Origin: Muribaculum sp.
GTDB taxonomy: Bacteria; Bacteroidota; Bacteroidia; Bacteroidales; Muribaculaceae
NCBI GenBank assembly: GCA_009775095.1
Contig: VSOZ01000012.1
Span: forward strand, 1-64,000
Reading direction: 5' to 3'
DNA: 64,000 bases
In this document: positions 9,523 through 18,508 of the stretch, in pieces
Numbering within the stretch: the first letter of the stretch is position 1
How the letters are laid out: each line of letters opens with the position of its first letter
Program-made: the position numbers and the translations under genes
Notes under the pieces: model-generated
Database searches by the model: none
Seen by the model: only the letters and a program-made list of their open reading frames with translations
Told to the model about the DNA's origin: nothing

Positions 9523-9749
9523 AAGCGCACTGACAGTCAACATATTAGCACCATACCGTATAACATTTTATACTCCTTTATATAACATCGCTCATAAAAC
9601 ACTAATATTCAGCAACTTAAAGCCGACGATTTTTTTGTTCAAAATTTAGAAATCACCATCGTTGTATTGCACTGTATTTCAGCATATTACAAAGAGGCTT
9701 GTTCACTTTTGAATCGGGCGGATTTTCGTCATATTTCTTGCACGGTCCA

Positions 9750-9757
9750 TAACTTTG
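9750..9757 (+). promoter_or_regulatory. -7 element for the lipoprotein/small-protein cassette
   Basis: TAACTTTG, 65 bp before the start of the lipoprotein gene. The -33 region (TTTTCG) is weak. Confidence 0.35.
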
Positions 9758-9822
9758 CCTATGTCCGACGGGGTCATTTTCGACACTTCGCGGACTATTA
9801 AATACATTAATTAATTTACATC

Positions 9823-11217
9823 ATGCATCACTTAAAAAAGCTATGGCCTGTATTGGCCCTGTCGATCATGCTGCTCACGGCATGCGACACCGAGGAGCGG
9901 CCGCCCGAGGCGGTAGACGAACATCTGCCTCCTGACATCGAGGCGGCACGCGAGTATTTCAACGAGTATGCCTCGCAAGAGGTCGAATATGAACTGATAG
10001 GCATGCACCCGGGAGCCATTGCCGCCGACTGGACCGACGTCACCACCGTGGTGCGCGATGACATGACCGTCTACAACGTCGGGCTATTTACCGAAGCCCG
10101 CTATTCAGGCTCGTTCTACATCGACCCGGAAGTATGCGAGGAGTCATACTCGACAGCCATTTACCAACGGCTGATTGTGTGCCGCTACCCGGCAGGACAC
10201 TACGCATGCTTCCTCGCGTCAATAATCCCGGCAGCCGACTGCGCCACCATGAACCGCGAAAAAATCAGCGACATGTTCATCTGTGGCGACAACGGTGAGC
10301 GAGGCTTCTCCGGCTTCGTCATCTACTCTACCGTAACCACCAACTACACCGTCATGTTTGAACAGTATCGCGACGGCAAGGGGATACACCATCTGTCAGT
10401 GTACGAGCCTTATGAAGATTACGGCGCACTTCTCGACGAAATGAGACGTCTGATCGGAGCAAAAAACATTTCACGTCAACTCGTTGCCACTTCCCGGAGT
10501 GGCGGCGAGTTCGGCTCCGGCATCACCCTGCCCAATGTCGACGTATACGGTGACGGTGGTGGAGGTAGCGGTGGTGGCTCCAACCCCGGCGGTGGAGTTC
10601 CGACGCTACCTCCTCCATATCAGCCTCCCGGCCCGTCATATCCCGGCGGCAACAACACCCCACCCGTATTCCCTCCCGGATACGATCGTCCCGGCAACGG
10701 AAATATCGGCAATGGCGGCAATAACGATAACAATTCCGAAATAAAGCCTACCGAATATAAACAAAAAGACAGTGACAAACTTGTTCCCGTCAAGAAAAAA
10801 ATCAAGTACCCAAAGCAAAGCGGAGAAACATGTGTTACCACCATACTACGGTATGTTGCACAAGCATATTTTAAACAAAATATTGGCGAAGATTTTTTTG
10901 ATAAAGAATACTTTAATCGCTATAAACTTGTCACTTATTTCGAGGGTGTCATACCAGCATTAGTACGCCCTTTAGCTAATAGTTATTTTAAAACAAATGA
11001 ATACCCCAAAAGTATTCCAGATGCAATTGATGCGGGACATACCGTAATGACTAATATAATTATCACAGGAAATACATGGCACAATATCTTAATTATTGGG
11101 TATACGTCTTCAGGCAATTATATTTATATAAATCCCGCAGATGCAAAAGCTTATGTAGCTCCTCCTAAATTCTTTCCTAAAAGCTATACTTTTGAAATTA
11201 TAAAATGGTACGATTAA
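9823..11217 (+). CDS. Surface-type lipoprotein with Gly/Pro linker and C-terminal papain-like cysteine peptidase domain (candidate effector)
   Basis: 464 aa. Lipobox Leu-Thr-Ala-Cys21 is followed by acidic residues (Asp-Thr-Glu-Glu), the pattern of Bacteroidetes surface export. Residues ~35-240 form a domain I do not recognise. Residues ~242-305 are a Gly/Pro/Asn-rich linker. Residues ~320-464 carry Gly-Glu-Thr-Cys337, Trp-His420-Asn-Ile-Leu-Ile-Ile-Gly-Tyr and Ile-Asn437-Pro-Ala-Asp, an order (Cys, His, Asn/Asp) matching C39/papain-like folds. DNA is GC-rich up to the linker and clearly AT-rich after it, as if the C-terminal module had been exchanged. Three small secreted paralogues follow, the first only 2 bp away. 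A toxin/protease with inhibitors is an inference; it is too short for a C10 streptopain-like enzyme. Confidence 0.65.
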   Translation: MHHLKKLWPVLALSIMLLTACDTEERPPEAVDEHLPPDIEAAREYFNEYASQEVEYELIGMHPGAIAADWTDVTTVVRDDMTVYNVGLFTEARYSGSFYIDPEVCEESYSTAIYQRLIVCRYPAGHYACFLASIIPAADCATMNREKISDMFICGDNGERGFSGFVIYSTVTTNYTVMFEQYRDGKGIHHLSVYEPYEDYGALLDEMRRLIGAKNISRQLVATSRSGGEFGSGITLPNVDVYGDGGGGSGGGSNPGGGVPTLPPPYQPPGPSYPGGNNTPPVFPPGYDRPGNGNIGNGGNNDNNSEIKPTEYKQKDSDKLVPVKKKIKYPKQSGETCVTTILRYVAQAYFKQNIGEDFFDKEYFNRYKLVTYFEGVIPALVRPLANSYFKTNEYPKSIPDAIDAGHTVMTNIIITGNTWHNILIIGYTSSGNYIYINPADAKAYVAPPKFFPKSYTFEIIKWYD

Positions 11218-11219
11218 TT

Positions 11220-11645
11220 ATGAAACAGATTACAACATTTATTATATCCTTAATATTTAGTTTTTACACCTCGGCTTCAGGCCAAACGACTAAAACGTTC
11301 AATCTATCTGATTTCTGTGACAAAGAATGGGCGATTGAATTTGCACCCGATACTGACCCTATGCCGGCAAAACAAGGTTGGCGGTTATCCAATGACGGAG
11401 ATGCAATATCATTCATGTACTGCAAAGACGGGAAAATAGAAGCTACAGTACAATTTTACCTGTCAGACACGCCGGTAACAAATTTTGATTACAACAAAGT
11501 CGGCAAAACTCCAAAGGGCAAATACATTGTTACCATAAATAAGGCTAATTACGTTAACAACTTGGAGATTATGACAATCTCAAGCCACAGAATGGTACTC
11601 AAAAATATAGCCCAAAATTACATTTTAAATCTGACGTCTAACTGA
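11220..11645 (+). CDS. Small secreted protein 1 (candidate inhibitor/immunity protein)
   Basis: 141 aa from the ATG at 11220, 2 bp after the lipoprotein stop; a start at 11205 would overlap that gene and spoil the signal peptide. The signal peptide ends near Ala-Ser-Gly-Gln. The mature protein contains Asp-Phe-Cys-Asp-Lys-Glu-Trp, then Phe-Tyr-Leu-Ser-Asp-Thr-Pro and a Lys-Gly-Lys-Tyr-Ile-Val strand, suggesting a small beta-rich fold. It is clearly homologous to the protein at 12162-12593 and distantly to the one between them. AT-rich like the C-terminal module of the lipoprotein. Position and coupling suggest it acts on the lipoprotein's peptidase domain in the periplasm. Confidence 0.6.
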   Translation: MKQITTFIISLIFSFYTSASGQTTKTFNLSDFCDKEWAIEFAPDTDPMPAKQGWRLSNDGDAISFMYCKDGKIEATVQFYLSDTPVTNFDYNKVGKTPKGKYIVTINKANYVNNLEIMTISSHRMVLKNIAQNYILNLTSN

Positions 11646-11659
11646 TATTACTACCGACA

Positions 11660-12100
11660 ATGAAATATCATATTATCATAACAATAGCACTGGCTATTAT
11701 CATCAGCAGTATTAGTATTTCTGCACAGACAACGATGGACAAACTAATCGGAAAAGACTGGGAATTACAGTTCAGTAGCGGAAATCATCCGTCAGAAGGC
11801 TTTCATTTCACTGAAACCGAATCATTATATTTCACATACTATTATGGCCGGAGAGAGACAACTACACCATATTATCTATCAGATACTATTGATAAAGTTT
11901 TTGACAATTCAAAGATAGGAAAAGCGAAAAACGGTCAGTACATAATAGCAAATCCACGATTTAGACCAACGCCAAATGACCCATGGAAAAGGCTTACCGC
12001 TGTATTTAAAATAATAGTTCTAAATGACACTGTACTTCAAATTGTTGATATAAACAATCCCAGATATCCCAAAACGCTAAAAATACGTCAGGAAAGATGA
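11660..12100 (+). CDS. Small secreted protein 2, distant paralogue
   Basis: 146 aa with a signal peptide ending in Ile-Ser-Ala-Gln. It shares with its neighbours the Gly-Lys-Asp-Trp opening and the Tyr-Tyr-Leu-Ser-Asp-Thr ... Phe-Asp-Asn-Ser-Lys-Ile-Gly-Lys-Ala ... Gly-Gln-Tyr-Ile-Ile stretch, but lacks the Phe-Cys-Asp motif and is otherwise diverged. It starts 14 bp after protein 1. Function unknown; the best guess is a second inhibitor of different specificity. Confidence 0.55.
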   Translation: MKYHIIITIALAIIISSISISAQTTMDKLIGKDWELQFSSGNHPSEGFHFTETESLYFTYYYGRRETTTPYYLSDTIDKVFDNSKIGKAKNGQYIIANPRFRPTPNDPWKRLTAVFKIIVLNDTVLQIVDINNPRYPKTLKIRQER

Positions 12101-12161
12101 AAACCATATATTGTTTCATCAGCATCAACTAATAGTATAATGCCCCAATTTACAGTCGATT

Positions 12162-12593
12162 ATGAAACGGTCTGCAATACTCATAATTTTATTTATTATT
12201 TGCGTGTTTGCCACAAACACAAGTCAAGCATCCAGAGTTTTCAATCTCACTGATTTTTGTGACAAAGAATGGTATGTTGACATTCCAAAAGATGAGAATG
12301 ACGACGAAGAATTAATAAAACAAGGATGGAGTTTTTCCAAGAACGGAGAAGTTACATCTTTTATGTTTTGCAATGATGGAAAGCATGTAGGCGTCGTAAA
12401 ATTCTATTTATCAGACACTCCCGCGACAGTCTTTGATCATAATATGATCAGTAAGGCGACACGAGGCAGATATATCGTAACTCTAAATAAAGCGAATTAC
12501 ATTTGTAACTTTGAGATTATTGATATAACATTCACTCGCATGATTGTCAGAAATATGATATACGGCTTCATTCTAAACTTCACCACAGATTAA
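12162..12593 (+). CDS. Small secreted protein 3, close paralogue of protein 1
   Basis: 143 aa with a signal peptide ending near Ser-Gln-Ala-Ser. It matches protein 1 along its whole length (Asp-Phe-Cys-Asp-Lys-Glu-Trp, Lys-Gln-Gly-Trp, Phe-Tyr-Leu-Ser-Asp-Thr-Pro, Asn-Lys-Ala-Asn-Tyr), with an acidic insertion Glu-Asn-Asp-Asp-Glu-Glu near residue 48. It ends the AT-rich cassette. A third related copy after one effector gene is typical of immunity-gene arrays, but no activity is shown. Confidence 0.55.
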   Translation: MKRSAILIILFIICVFATNTSQASRVFNLTDFCDKEWYVDIPKDENDDEELIKQGWSFSKNGEVTSFMFCNDGKHVGVVKFYLSDTPATVFDHNMISKATRGRYIVTLNKANYICNFEIIDITFTRMIVRNMIYGFILNFTTD

Positions 12594-12712
12594 GAGTGAT
12601 AACCTTTTCTTATATGTGGTAATTGACGCGAATTATTGCGGAACTACTGTTTTTTAACACGGCGATGCAATAATAGGGCATTATATTGGTAGATTATGCG
12701 GTCCGGATATTG

Positions 12713-12720
12713 TAACTTTG
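12713..12720 (+). promoter_or_regulatory. -7 element almost abutting the TPR-regulator start codon
   Basis: TAACTTTG ends only 4 bp before the ATG at 12725. If used, transcription would begin at or beside the start codon, giving a leaderless mRNA. The -33 box is imperfect (TTG at 12686-12688). Confidence 0.4.
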
Positions 12721-12724
12721 CCGT

Positions 12725-14371
12725 ATGAACATACATATCGCAAAGTTATCGACTCTGTTTCTGTTATTGTTATGCAGGTGTACGTACCATGACGGCCGGC
12801 AAGCCACACTTGACAAAGCGGAGCTACTGATGGCCGACAATCCGCAAGCGGCCCTTGCACTGCTTGACAGCATAGACTCCCGCAGCCTGACCTCTGACGG
12901 AGACCGTGCCGCTTATGCGCTCCTGTACTCACGTGCACTTGACAAGAACTATATCGACGTGACCGATGACTCGCTGATCAACGTGGCGGTCGAATATTAT
13001 GCCGACCGAGATGATGACCTGTATAAAGAGATGGCGTACTACTATCTCGCTTGCGTCAAATGCAACTCACGCGACTACGCGGCAAGCATGAAAGCGGCGT
13101 TGGAGGCGTTGCGTATAGCACAAAAACTAAGCAACGACAAGGAGACCGCACGGGCATATGAACTTATGGCCGACCTGCACAATGCCACATACAACTCAAG
13201 CCGTTCGCTCGAATACCGGCATCTCGCCCGAGAATATTACCGGAGGGCAATGCTACCGCGCGAGACGATGTATTCGGAGCTTGATCTGGCGATAGCATAC
13301 TACAACGACCGACAGTACACACAAAGCATAACGCTTCTTGACAGTCTTCTTAATCTGCCTACAGCCGACTCGCTGCTACAGGCACACTGCCTTAGCGCCA
13401 GCATAAGGCCTCTGCTCTACACAGGCGATTATGAACAGGCTGCCCAAACAGCCGACAGACTTAAAGGCTACGACAACATCTACACCCTTACAGGTCAGGA
13501 TTATGCCAATATCGCGGAGATATGTCTTCATTCAGGCGATCTTGACAAAGCGCGATATTATATAGAACGTGGATCCGTGCTTGCTCCCGACGCCATACAG
13601 GTAGAGATGGCACGATATCGTCTGCATATAAAAAACGGCCAATACGATAGTCTGATTGCCGACTACCGCCGTATGGCCTATCGTCAAGACCGAATACTTT
13701 CAGAAGCGCTCAGACAGCCGGTGACCGGCGCCGAACTTGAATATGCCGACACAGTTACCGCCGAGGCAAACGACAACTCATCACGGGCAAAACGCACGGG
13801 CATCATCATAGTATGTGCGCTGCTTGCAATGACTGCGGGCATAATAATCGTGTCGCGCATACAACTGTCGATTAAAAACGCGGAAATAAACCGACATATA
13901 GCCGATATAAGGGAAATAAGCCGACAACTCAACGAAACCCAAACCGAGGCCACACGTCTGCATCAACGCATCGAGTCGCTATTTCACAAACGTTTCGAGA
14001 CTCTTGACCGACTCTGCGACGAATATTACGAAGCCCTTACATCGCCTTCGCCTCAACTGAAAAAGTCGGTCTACAACAATATAGTCAAGATGCTTACCGA
14101 ACTGCGCCGTCCGTCGGAGCTGTCAAAATTGAAGACAATTGTAAACGAACATATGAACGGCATCATAATCCGCCTTGAGTCACAGCTGCCGGAGCTTGAC
14201 GCAGGCGACGTAGCATTTCTTACGTACCTGTATGCGGGCTTCTCGGCCAAAGCAGTTTGCCTGTTTACCAATATGTCAAAAGGCAATTTTTACGTCAGAC
14301 GGCGCAGACTGCGCTCTCAAATTGAGCACAGCCGCGCCGCCGACCGCGACATGTTTCTTTACCGGTTATAA
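12725..14371 (+). CDS. TPR-containing membrane-anchored regulator with C-terminal HTH-like domain
   Basis: 548 aa. The N-terminal signal/lipobox region ends in Leu-Leu-Cys-Arg-Cys. Residues ~25-340 are helical repeats of TPR type. One membrane helix spans ~358-378, followed by a coiled coil (~385-420). The last ~60 residues include Ala-Phe-Leu-Thr-Tyr-Leu-Tyr-Ala-Gly-Phe-Ser ... Asn-Phe-Tyr-Val-Arg-Arg-Arg-Arg-Leu, an HTH-like tail common to Bacteroidales TPR regulators. A periplasmic sensor linked to a cytoplasmic DNA-binding tail is the likely layout. It converges on the GH43 fusion gene with an 18-bp gap; targets unknown. Confidence 0.7.
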   Translation: MNIHIAKLSTLFLLLLCRCTYHDGRQATLDKAELLMADNPQAALALLDSIDSRSLTSDGDRAAYALLYSRALDKNYIDVTDDSLINVAVEYYADRDDDLYKEMAYYYLACVKCNSRDYAASMKAALEALRIAQKLSNDKETARAYELMADLHNATYNSSRSLEYRHLAREYYRRAMLPRETMYSELDLAIAYYNDRQYTQSITLLDSLLNLPTADSLLQAHCLSASIRPLLYTGDYEQAAQTADRLKGYDNIYTLTGQDYANIAEICLHSGDLDKARYYIERGSVLAPDAIQVEMARYRLHIKNGQYDSLIADYRRMAYRQDRILSEALRQPVTGAELEYADTVTAEANDNSSRAKRTGIIIVCALLAMTAGIIIVSRIQLSIKNAEINRHIADIREISRQLNETQTEATRLHQRIESLFHKRFETLDRLCDEYYEALTSPSPQLKKSVYNNIVKMLTELRRPSELSKLKTIVNEHMNGIIIRLESQLPELDAGDVAFLTYLYAGFSAKAVCLFTNMSKGNFYVRRRRLRSQIEHSRAADRDMFLYRL

Positions 14372-14389
14372 ATCTACCTGTCGTTTCAC

Positions 14390-16975
14390 TTATTTGTCAA
14401 CGATAACGGGCCAGCCGTCCGCCCAGCGCAATTCGCGCAGAAACAGCTTGGAGGCGCCTTTGCGGCTCTTGTCGTAGGCATGAGCGGCAAAGTACCACTT
14501 GCCGTTGAACTCGTAGACGCTGCAGTGCCCTACTCCGCTGTAGCGGTCGCTCTCGCCCACAAGAAGCGTACTGCCGGTAGCGGCCATGTCCTTACCCTCC
14601 TTATCGAGATACGGACCCTCGATTTTTTTACTGCGGCCAACGACAGTCTTGTAGTTGCTGCTCAATCCCTTGCAACAGAAGTCATGACTGGCAAAAAGAT
14701 AGTAATACCCGTCATGATAAGTGATAAACGGCGCTTCGATGGCATTGTTGTTGGCCGTAGGCTGCAGATGCGCCACAGAAGCGGGATTGCGACGCCGTGC
14801 TATTGTCTTCGGTTCGCCCACCGGGGTCTTCATGTCCTTTTTCAACTTCACGAGCTGTATACCGTCCCAGAAAGAGCCGAACGTAAGCCACGGATTGCCC
14901 TTCTTGTCAATGATGACGTTGGGGTCGATAGCATTCCAGTCATTCACTCCCGGCTGCGACATGATGACCATACCGAGATCCTCCCACTTGTAGTCAGGCG
15001 ACTCCGGATTAAGCGTTTTATTGACAGCCACCCCTATAGCCGATATGTTTTGGTAAAATGTAGAACAACTATAGTACAGATACCACTTGTCGCCAACTTT
15101 AATAACGTCGGGAGCCCATGTATGGCCGTTATAGGCAGGTACCGGCTCTTTGGGCCAAGTCGGTATCGGGTCAAGCGGAGCCTTCTCCGGCTTCCATTCA
15201 ATCATATCGGATGACGACATCATGCCTATGCCGAAGCCCGTAGTAAACATATAATACCGGCCGTCCTCATAGGCCATGACAGGGTCATGAACATCGGGAT
15301 TTTTCGAGTCAAACACATAGCGCATACGTTCACGGGGCTTTGCAAGCGCACGTGTAAGGAAGTCGGCTATGCCGCGACAAGCCTGTTCGTGATGCTCGTA
15401 TGAAGGGAATCCGTGAGTACCGCCTTCCACGACCAAAGTCTCGCAATCGGCATAGCGTGATTTAGCCTTATACATTGTGCCGCCCGCTGCAATCATGTCT
15501 CTGTCACCATACACGATAAACACCTTTCCTTTGAATGCGCCGATAGTGTCGAGCATGTCGAGGCCGTTTATCTTCTCGTAATACACGCGGCCGAGTTTCA
15601 TGCCCATGACATCCTGCGGACGTCCGCCGTCGGCATCAAACTTCTCGAGCATCATCGGAGCCGTAGCGGGAATGGTAAGCGCCGGATAAACCAGCACCAA
15701 AGCCTTGAACAAATCGGGATTGGCGGCCGTGGTAAGTCCTGCCACAAGTCCGCCCTGACTGCATCCGAGCAGAGCCATGCGGGTAGAATCGACAAAATCC
15801 CATGTCTTGACCTGACGGGTTATGTCCTCCACATTTTCTTTCTCCGTGAACACGGTCATCTCGGTAGTTTTGCCCTCGCTACGGCTGTTATTGCCCCCTC
15901 CGCAGAAGTCAAATATGTAGCTTGCCACACCACGCATGGCGAGAGTCTCGGCATAAGCCTGCGGCTCGTGGTGGGTGCCGTTGTAGCCATGCGCCATTAT
16001 AACAATCGGCTTCTTAGCTTCCTCGGTATTCGGTATATAAGCCTTACCCCATATATTCTTGCCGTCGCGGCTTTTACAACTGATCTCCTTTACTGTAAAC
16101 GGCTCGTTGCTGTCGGGGAAATTCTTAGCTTTCATCGTATAATCGGGGAAGTCGTTGAGACGATTGCGCAAAAATACGTCTATCTCCTGACGCTTGTCCT
16201 TGAACTGCCAGCCGAGCCATGATCTGAGCATGCGCGAGAATGAGCCTCCGTAAGGTTCATGGAAAGTGCCGCCATGTCCTGCGCGGAGATGATTGGCAAA
16301 AGCCACAGGCACATTATCGATGCGTTCATAATCGGCCAACGCATTGCGGTAGGCAATGTCGCTTTCGCCACCGATAAGGTACAGGATGGGGCAATGAAGA
16401 TCCTTAAGCGACTCACGGCTTGCTCCGGCCATTTCAATGTCACCCATACCTGAATTAAGCATAATACAACTTTTCACACGGCTATCACCGCAGTTGGCCA
16501 ACACTTGAGCACCGCCGCAACTCTGTCCACCAAGTGCGATAAACTCCATATCTATATTACCATAATACAGGCTTTTTTTGTCAGCGTTTTGCATTTCGGC
16601 CCAATCGATGGCATGCAGCATGTCTTCATTGGGCGACTTATGCAATTGCCTGTCATTTATGCTATCCTGCATCTCGCCGAGGGCTATCACAAGATAGCCG
16701 TAAGAAGCGAGGTCATTCAATAATTTCTCGTGGGGCAGAGACGTATCATTGCATCCCCCGTTGGCAAATACCAAAAGTGGCAGAGGCCCCTCATGGATTA
16801 CCGCAGCCGCGATATCGCACGGACGATATACTACAAAACCGGGCAACGATGCCTCGGAAACAGCCTCCGCCTTATACGGACCGCTGCCTCCGCCATCAAT
16901 TAACTTTCTTGACGGTGCCGCCGACGCAGTTAATACGATCAGCATCAACACAATAGTCATCAAAAATCTGTTCAT
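14390..16975 (-). CDS. Three-domain secreted enzyme: two alpha/beta-hydrolase (esterase) domains fused to a GH43 arabinanase/arabinosidase
   Basis: 861 aa from the ATG at 16975, which gives a clean signal peptide (Met-Asn-Arg-Phe...Thr-Ala-Ser-Ala-Ala). Domain 1 (~30-260) is an alpha/beta hydrolase with nucleophile Ser152 in Gly-Gly-Gln-Ser-Cys-Gly-Gly. Domain 2 (~285-545) is a second hydrolase with Ser406 in Gly-Cys-Ser-Gln-Gly-Gly, an acid in Gly-Asp-Arg-Asp (~491-493) and His521 in Gly-Gly-Thr-His-Gly. Domain 3 (~550-861) is GH43, with the Asp-Pro-Val opening (~564), Trp-Ala-Pro-Asp and Ile-Asp-Pro-Asn on the five-bladed propeller. It likely removes ester groups and arabinosyl residues from pectic arabinan. 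Last gene of the GH51-esterase cluster, with a hairpin before it. Confidence 0.85.
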   Translation of the reverse strand: MNRFLMTIVLMLIVLTASAAPSRKLIDGGGSGPYKAEAVSEASLPGFVVYRPCDIAAAVIHEGPLPLLVFANGGCNDTSLPHEKLLNDLASYGYLVIALGEMQDSINDRQLHKSPNEDMLHAIDWAEMQNADKKSLYYGNIDMEFIALGGQSCGGAQVLANCGDSRVKSCIMLNSGMGDIEMAGASRESLKDLHCPILYLIGGESDIAYRNALADYERIDNVPVAFANHLRAGHGGTFHEPYGGSFSRMLRSWLGWQFKDKRQEIDVFLRNRLNDFPDYTMKAKNFPDSNEPFTVKEISCKSRDGKNIWGKAYIPNTEEAKKPIVIMAHGYNGTHHEPQAYAETLAMRGVASYIFDFCGGGNNSRSEGKTTEMTVFTEKENVEDITRQVKTWDFVDSTRMALLGCSQGGLVAGLTTAANPDLFKALVLVYPALTIPATAPMMLEKFDADGGRPQDVMGMKLGRVYYEKINGLDMLDTIGAFKGKVFIVYGDRDMIAAGGTMYKAKSRYADCETLVVEGGTHGFPSYEHHEQACRGIADFLTRALAKPRERMRYVFDSKNPDVHDPVMAYEDGRYYMFTTGFGIGMMSSSDMIEWKPEKAPLDPIPTWPKEPVPAYNGHTWAPDVIKVGDKWYLYYSCSTFYQNISAIGVAVNKTLNPESPDYKWEDLGMVIMSQPGVNDWNAIDPNVIIDKKGNPWLTFGSFWDGIQLVKLKKDMKTPVGEPKTIARRRNPASVAHLQPTANNNAIEAPFITYHDGYYYLFASHDFCCKGLSSNYKTVVGRSKKIEGPYLDKEGKDMAATGSTLLVGESDRYSGVGHCSVYEFNGKWYFAAHAYDKSRKGASKLFLRELRWADGWPVIVDK

Positions 16976-16987
16976 AATGATTGGATT

Positions 16988-17029
16988 ATAAAAAGTGGCC
17001 GACATAGACTTAAGATCCGGTCAGCCACT
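16988..17029 (-). terminator. Hairpin terminator/attenuator between the carboxylesterase and the GH43 fusion gene
   Basis: On the minus strand a 10-bp stem (arms 17020-17029 and 16994-17003, one G-T pair) is followed by five T. Inside the cluster it would lower, rather than abolish, expression of the last gene. Confidence 0.65.
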
Positions 17030-17044
17030 CTTAATTTTATTTAA

Positions 17045-18496
17045 TTATTTTTTCTTAAGATATGACTTGTTGTCAAAAATCATAGTTGGCTCAGTTTCGG
17101 AATTGAAAGGCTCCCATTTCGGTAAACCCTTGCAGTTAGGGCTTCCAGTCTTAATAAATGCAATCCATGCATCGCTCATCTTGTCGGCAAGTTCGTAAGC
17201 GTCTTTAGTTGCTCCGGTCATTTCGGGCTGTAGTTCAATGTTGTTGAACATAAACGGCAACTCCATACCGTGACAAGCCCCAAGAGTATTACCGACAGGT
17301 TTCCAGTTGAACATATACAGATATGCGTCGGCGGCTCCCTGCGCGGCTTTATTACGGGCTTGATTTATGGCTCCGTCCCTGAACATGGTATCTTCCTTCC
17401 CTCCGACAAAGTCAAATTCGTTAAAGTTCCAGCCAATCATCATGGGTACGTCACGGCTCACTTCAGGAGCGGTATTTTCGAATCCCGGAGCCACAACATA
17501 TTTACCGTCAAGCACCGGTCCCATCATTCCCATGACCGGGCGCTTGCCTTGAGCGGCAAGAGTCATGTTGACCGTACGCATACTCTTGTTTACAGCACTG
17601 ACAAGTTCATCGTAGGGCACCGCATTAAGTCCGTCCACATCATCTTGTTTAAGTCCAAGTTCATTAAGCAAAGCCTGTGCATAGAGCTTGCCATTTTCAT
17701 TTACGTTCTGACGGGCAAACGACCCACTCTGCACTATCGCGCGGTGAAACAGTCCTTTAGCCGAAGGCATCATCATAACAGTTGACACTTTGCCGCCGCC
17801 ACCAGACTGACCGCCGATAGTAACACAATCGGGATCGCCACCAAACCCGGCGATATTGTCATGTATCCACTCAAGCGACTTTACAAGATCCTGCATACCG
17901 AGATTGGCCGACTCGGCATAGCGACCGCCAAGTCCCGACATGTCGAAGAAACCCGGCACATTAAGACGGTGATTCACGGTCACAACCACAATATCGCCCT
18001 TATCAGCCAAAGCACGACCTTCATAACAAGGCAAGTCATGGCCTGATCCGGTAGCAAAACCACCGCCGTGAAACCAGACGAATACCGGACGCTTCTTGCC
18101 GTCATCAAGACCTTTTGTCCATACATTCAATACAAGACAGCGGTTCTCGTCCATAGGTTCGAGATTAAATTGGAAACCGAAGTCATTGTCACTCTGCAGA
18201 TTGCCTCGAAAAGCCAACGACTGTCCCTGTGGCGCTTTTGGGCCATATACACGACACTTCACCACGCCGTCAAACGCATCGGGCTTTGCAGGAGGCATAA
18301 AACGCTCGGCTTTTGCATAAGGTATGCCTTTAAATGTATACACATCGCCGTCGCGATAGCCTTGAACCTTTCCGTAAACCGTATTGGCTACGGTAGTTTC
18401 ATCCGATACTACAGGACCGACAGTGCGGGCTGACACATAAGCCGGTACTACGGCAATCAAAGCTGCCGTCAAACCACAGATAAGTTTATTTTTCAT
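17045..18496 (-). CDS. Secreted type-B carboxylesterase family protein
   Basis: 483 aa with a signal peptide (Ala-Tyr-Val-Ser-Ala-Arg). The oxyanion loop His-Gly-Gly-Gly-Phe is at 143-147, the nucleophile Ser231 in Gly-Gly-Gln-Ser-Gly-Gly-Gly, an acidic residue Glu360 in Trp-Asn-Phe-Asn-Glu-Phe, and His409 in Gly-Ala-Cys-His-Gly-Met-Glu. The triad is complete, but the segment between acid and His is short compared with usual ~530-aa family members. It starts 12 bp after the GH51 gene ends, so it belongs to the same transcript. Likely deacylates arabinan or pectin fragments; the ester is not known. Confidence 0.85.
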   Translation of the reverse strand: MKNKLICGLTAALIAVVPAYVSARTVGPVVSDETTVANTVYGKVQGYRDGDVYTFKGIPYAKAERFMPPAKPDAFDGVVKCRVYGPKAPQGQSLAFRGNLQSDNDFGFQFNLEPMDENRCLVLNVWTKGLDDGKKRPVFVWFHGGGFATGSGHDLPCYEGRALADKGDIVVVTVNHRLNVPGFFDMSGLGGRYAESANLGMQDLVKSLEWIHDNIAGFGGDPDCVTIGGQSGGGGKVSTVMMMPSAKGLFHRAIVQSGSFARQNVNENGKLYAQALLNELGLKQDDVDGLNAVPYDELVSAVNKSMRTVNMTLAAQGKRPVMGMMGPVLDGKYVVAPGFENTAPEVSRDVPMMIGWNFNEFDFVGGKEDTMFRDGAINQARNKAAQGAADAYLYMFNWKPVGNTLGACHGMELPFMFNNIELQPEMTGATKDAYELADKMSDAWIAFIKTGSPNCKGLPKWEPFNSETEPTMIFDNKSYLKKK

Positions 18497-18508
18497 GATT
18501 GAATAAGT

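Noticed and set aside
10750..11217. C10 (streptopain/Bfp) protease with Spi-type inhibitors
   Set aside because: The catalytic domain is only ~145 aa and lacks the C10 pattern and propeptide; only the gene layout is similar.
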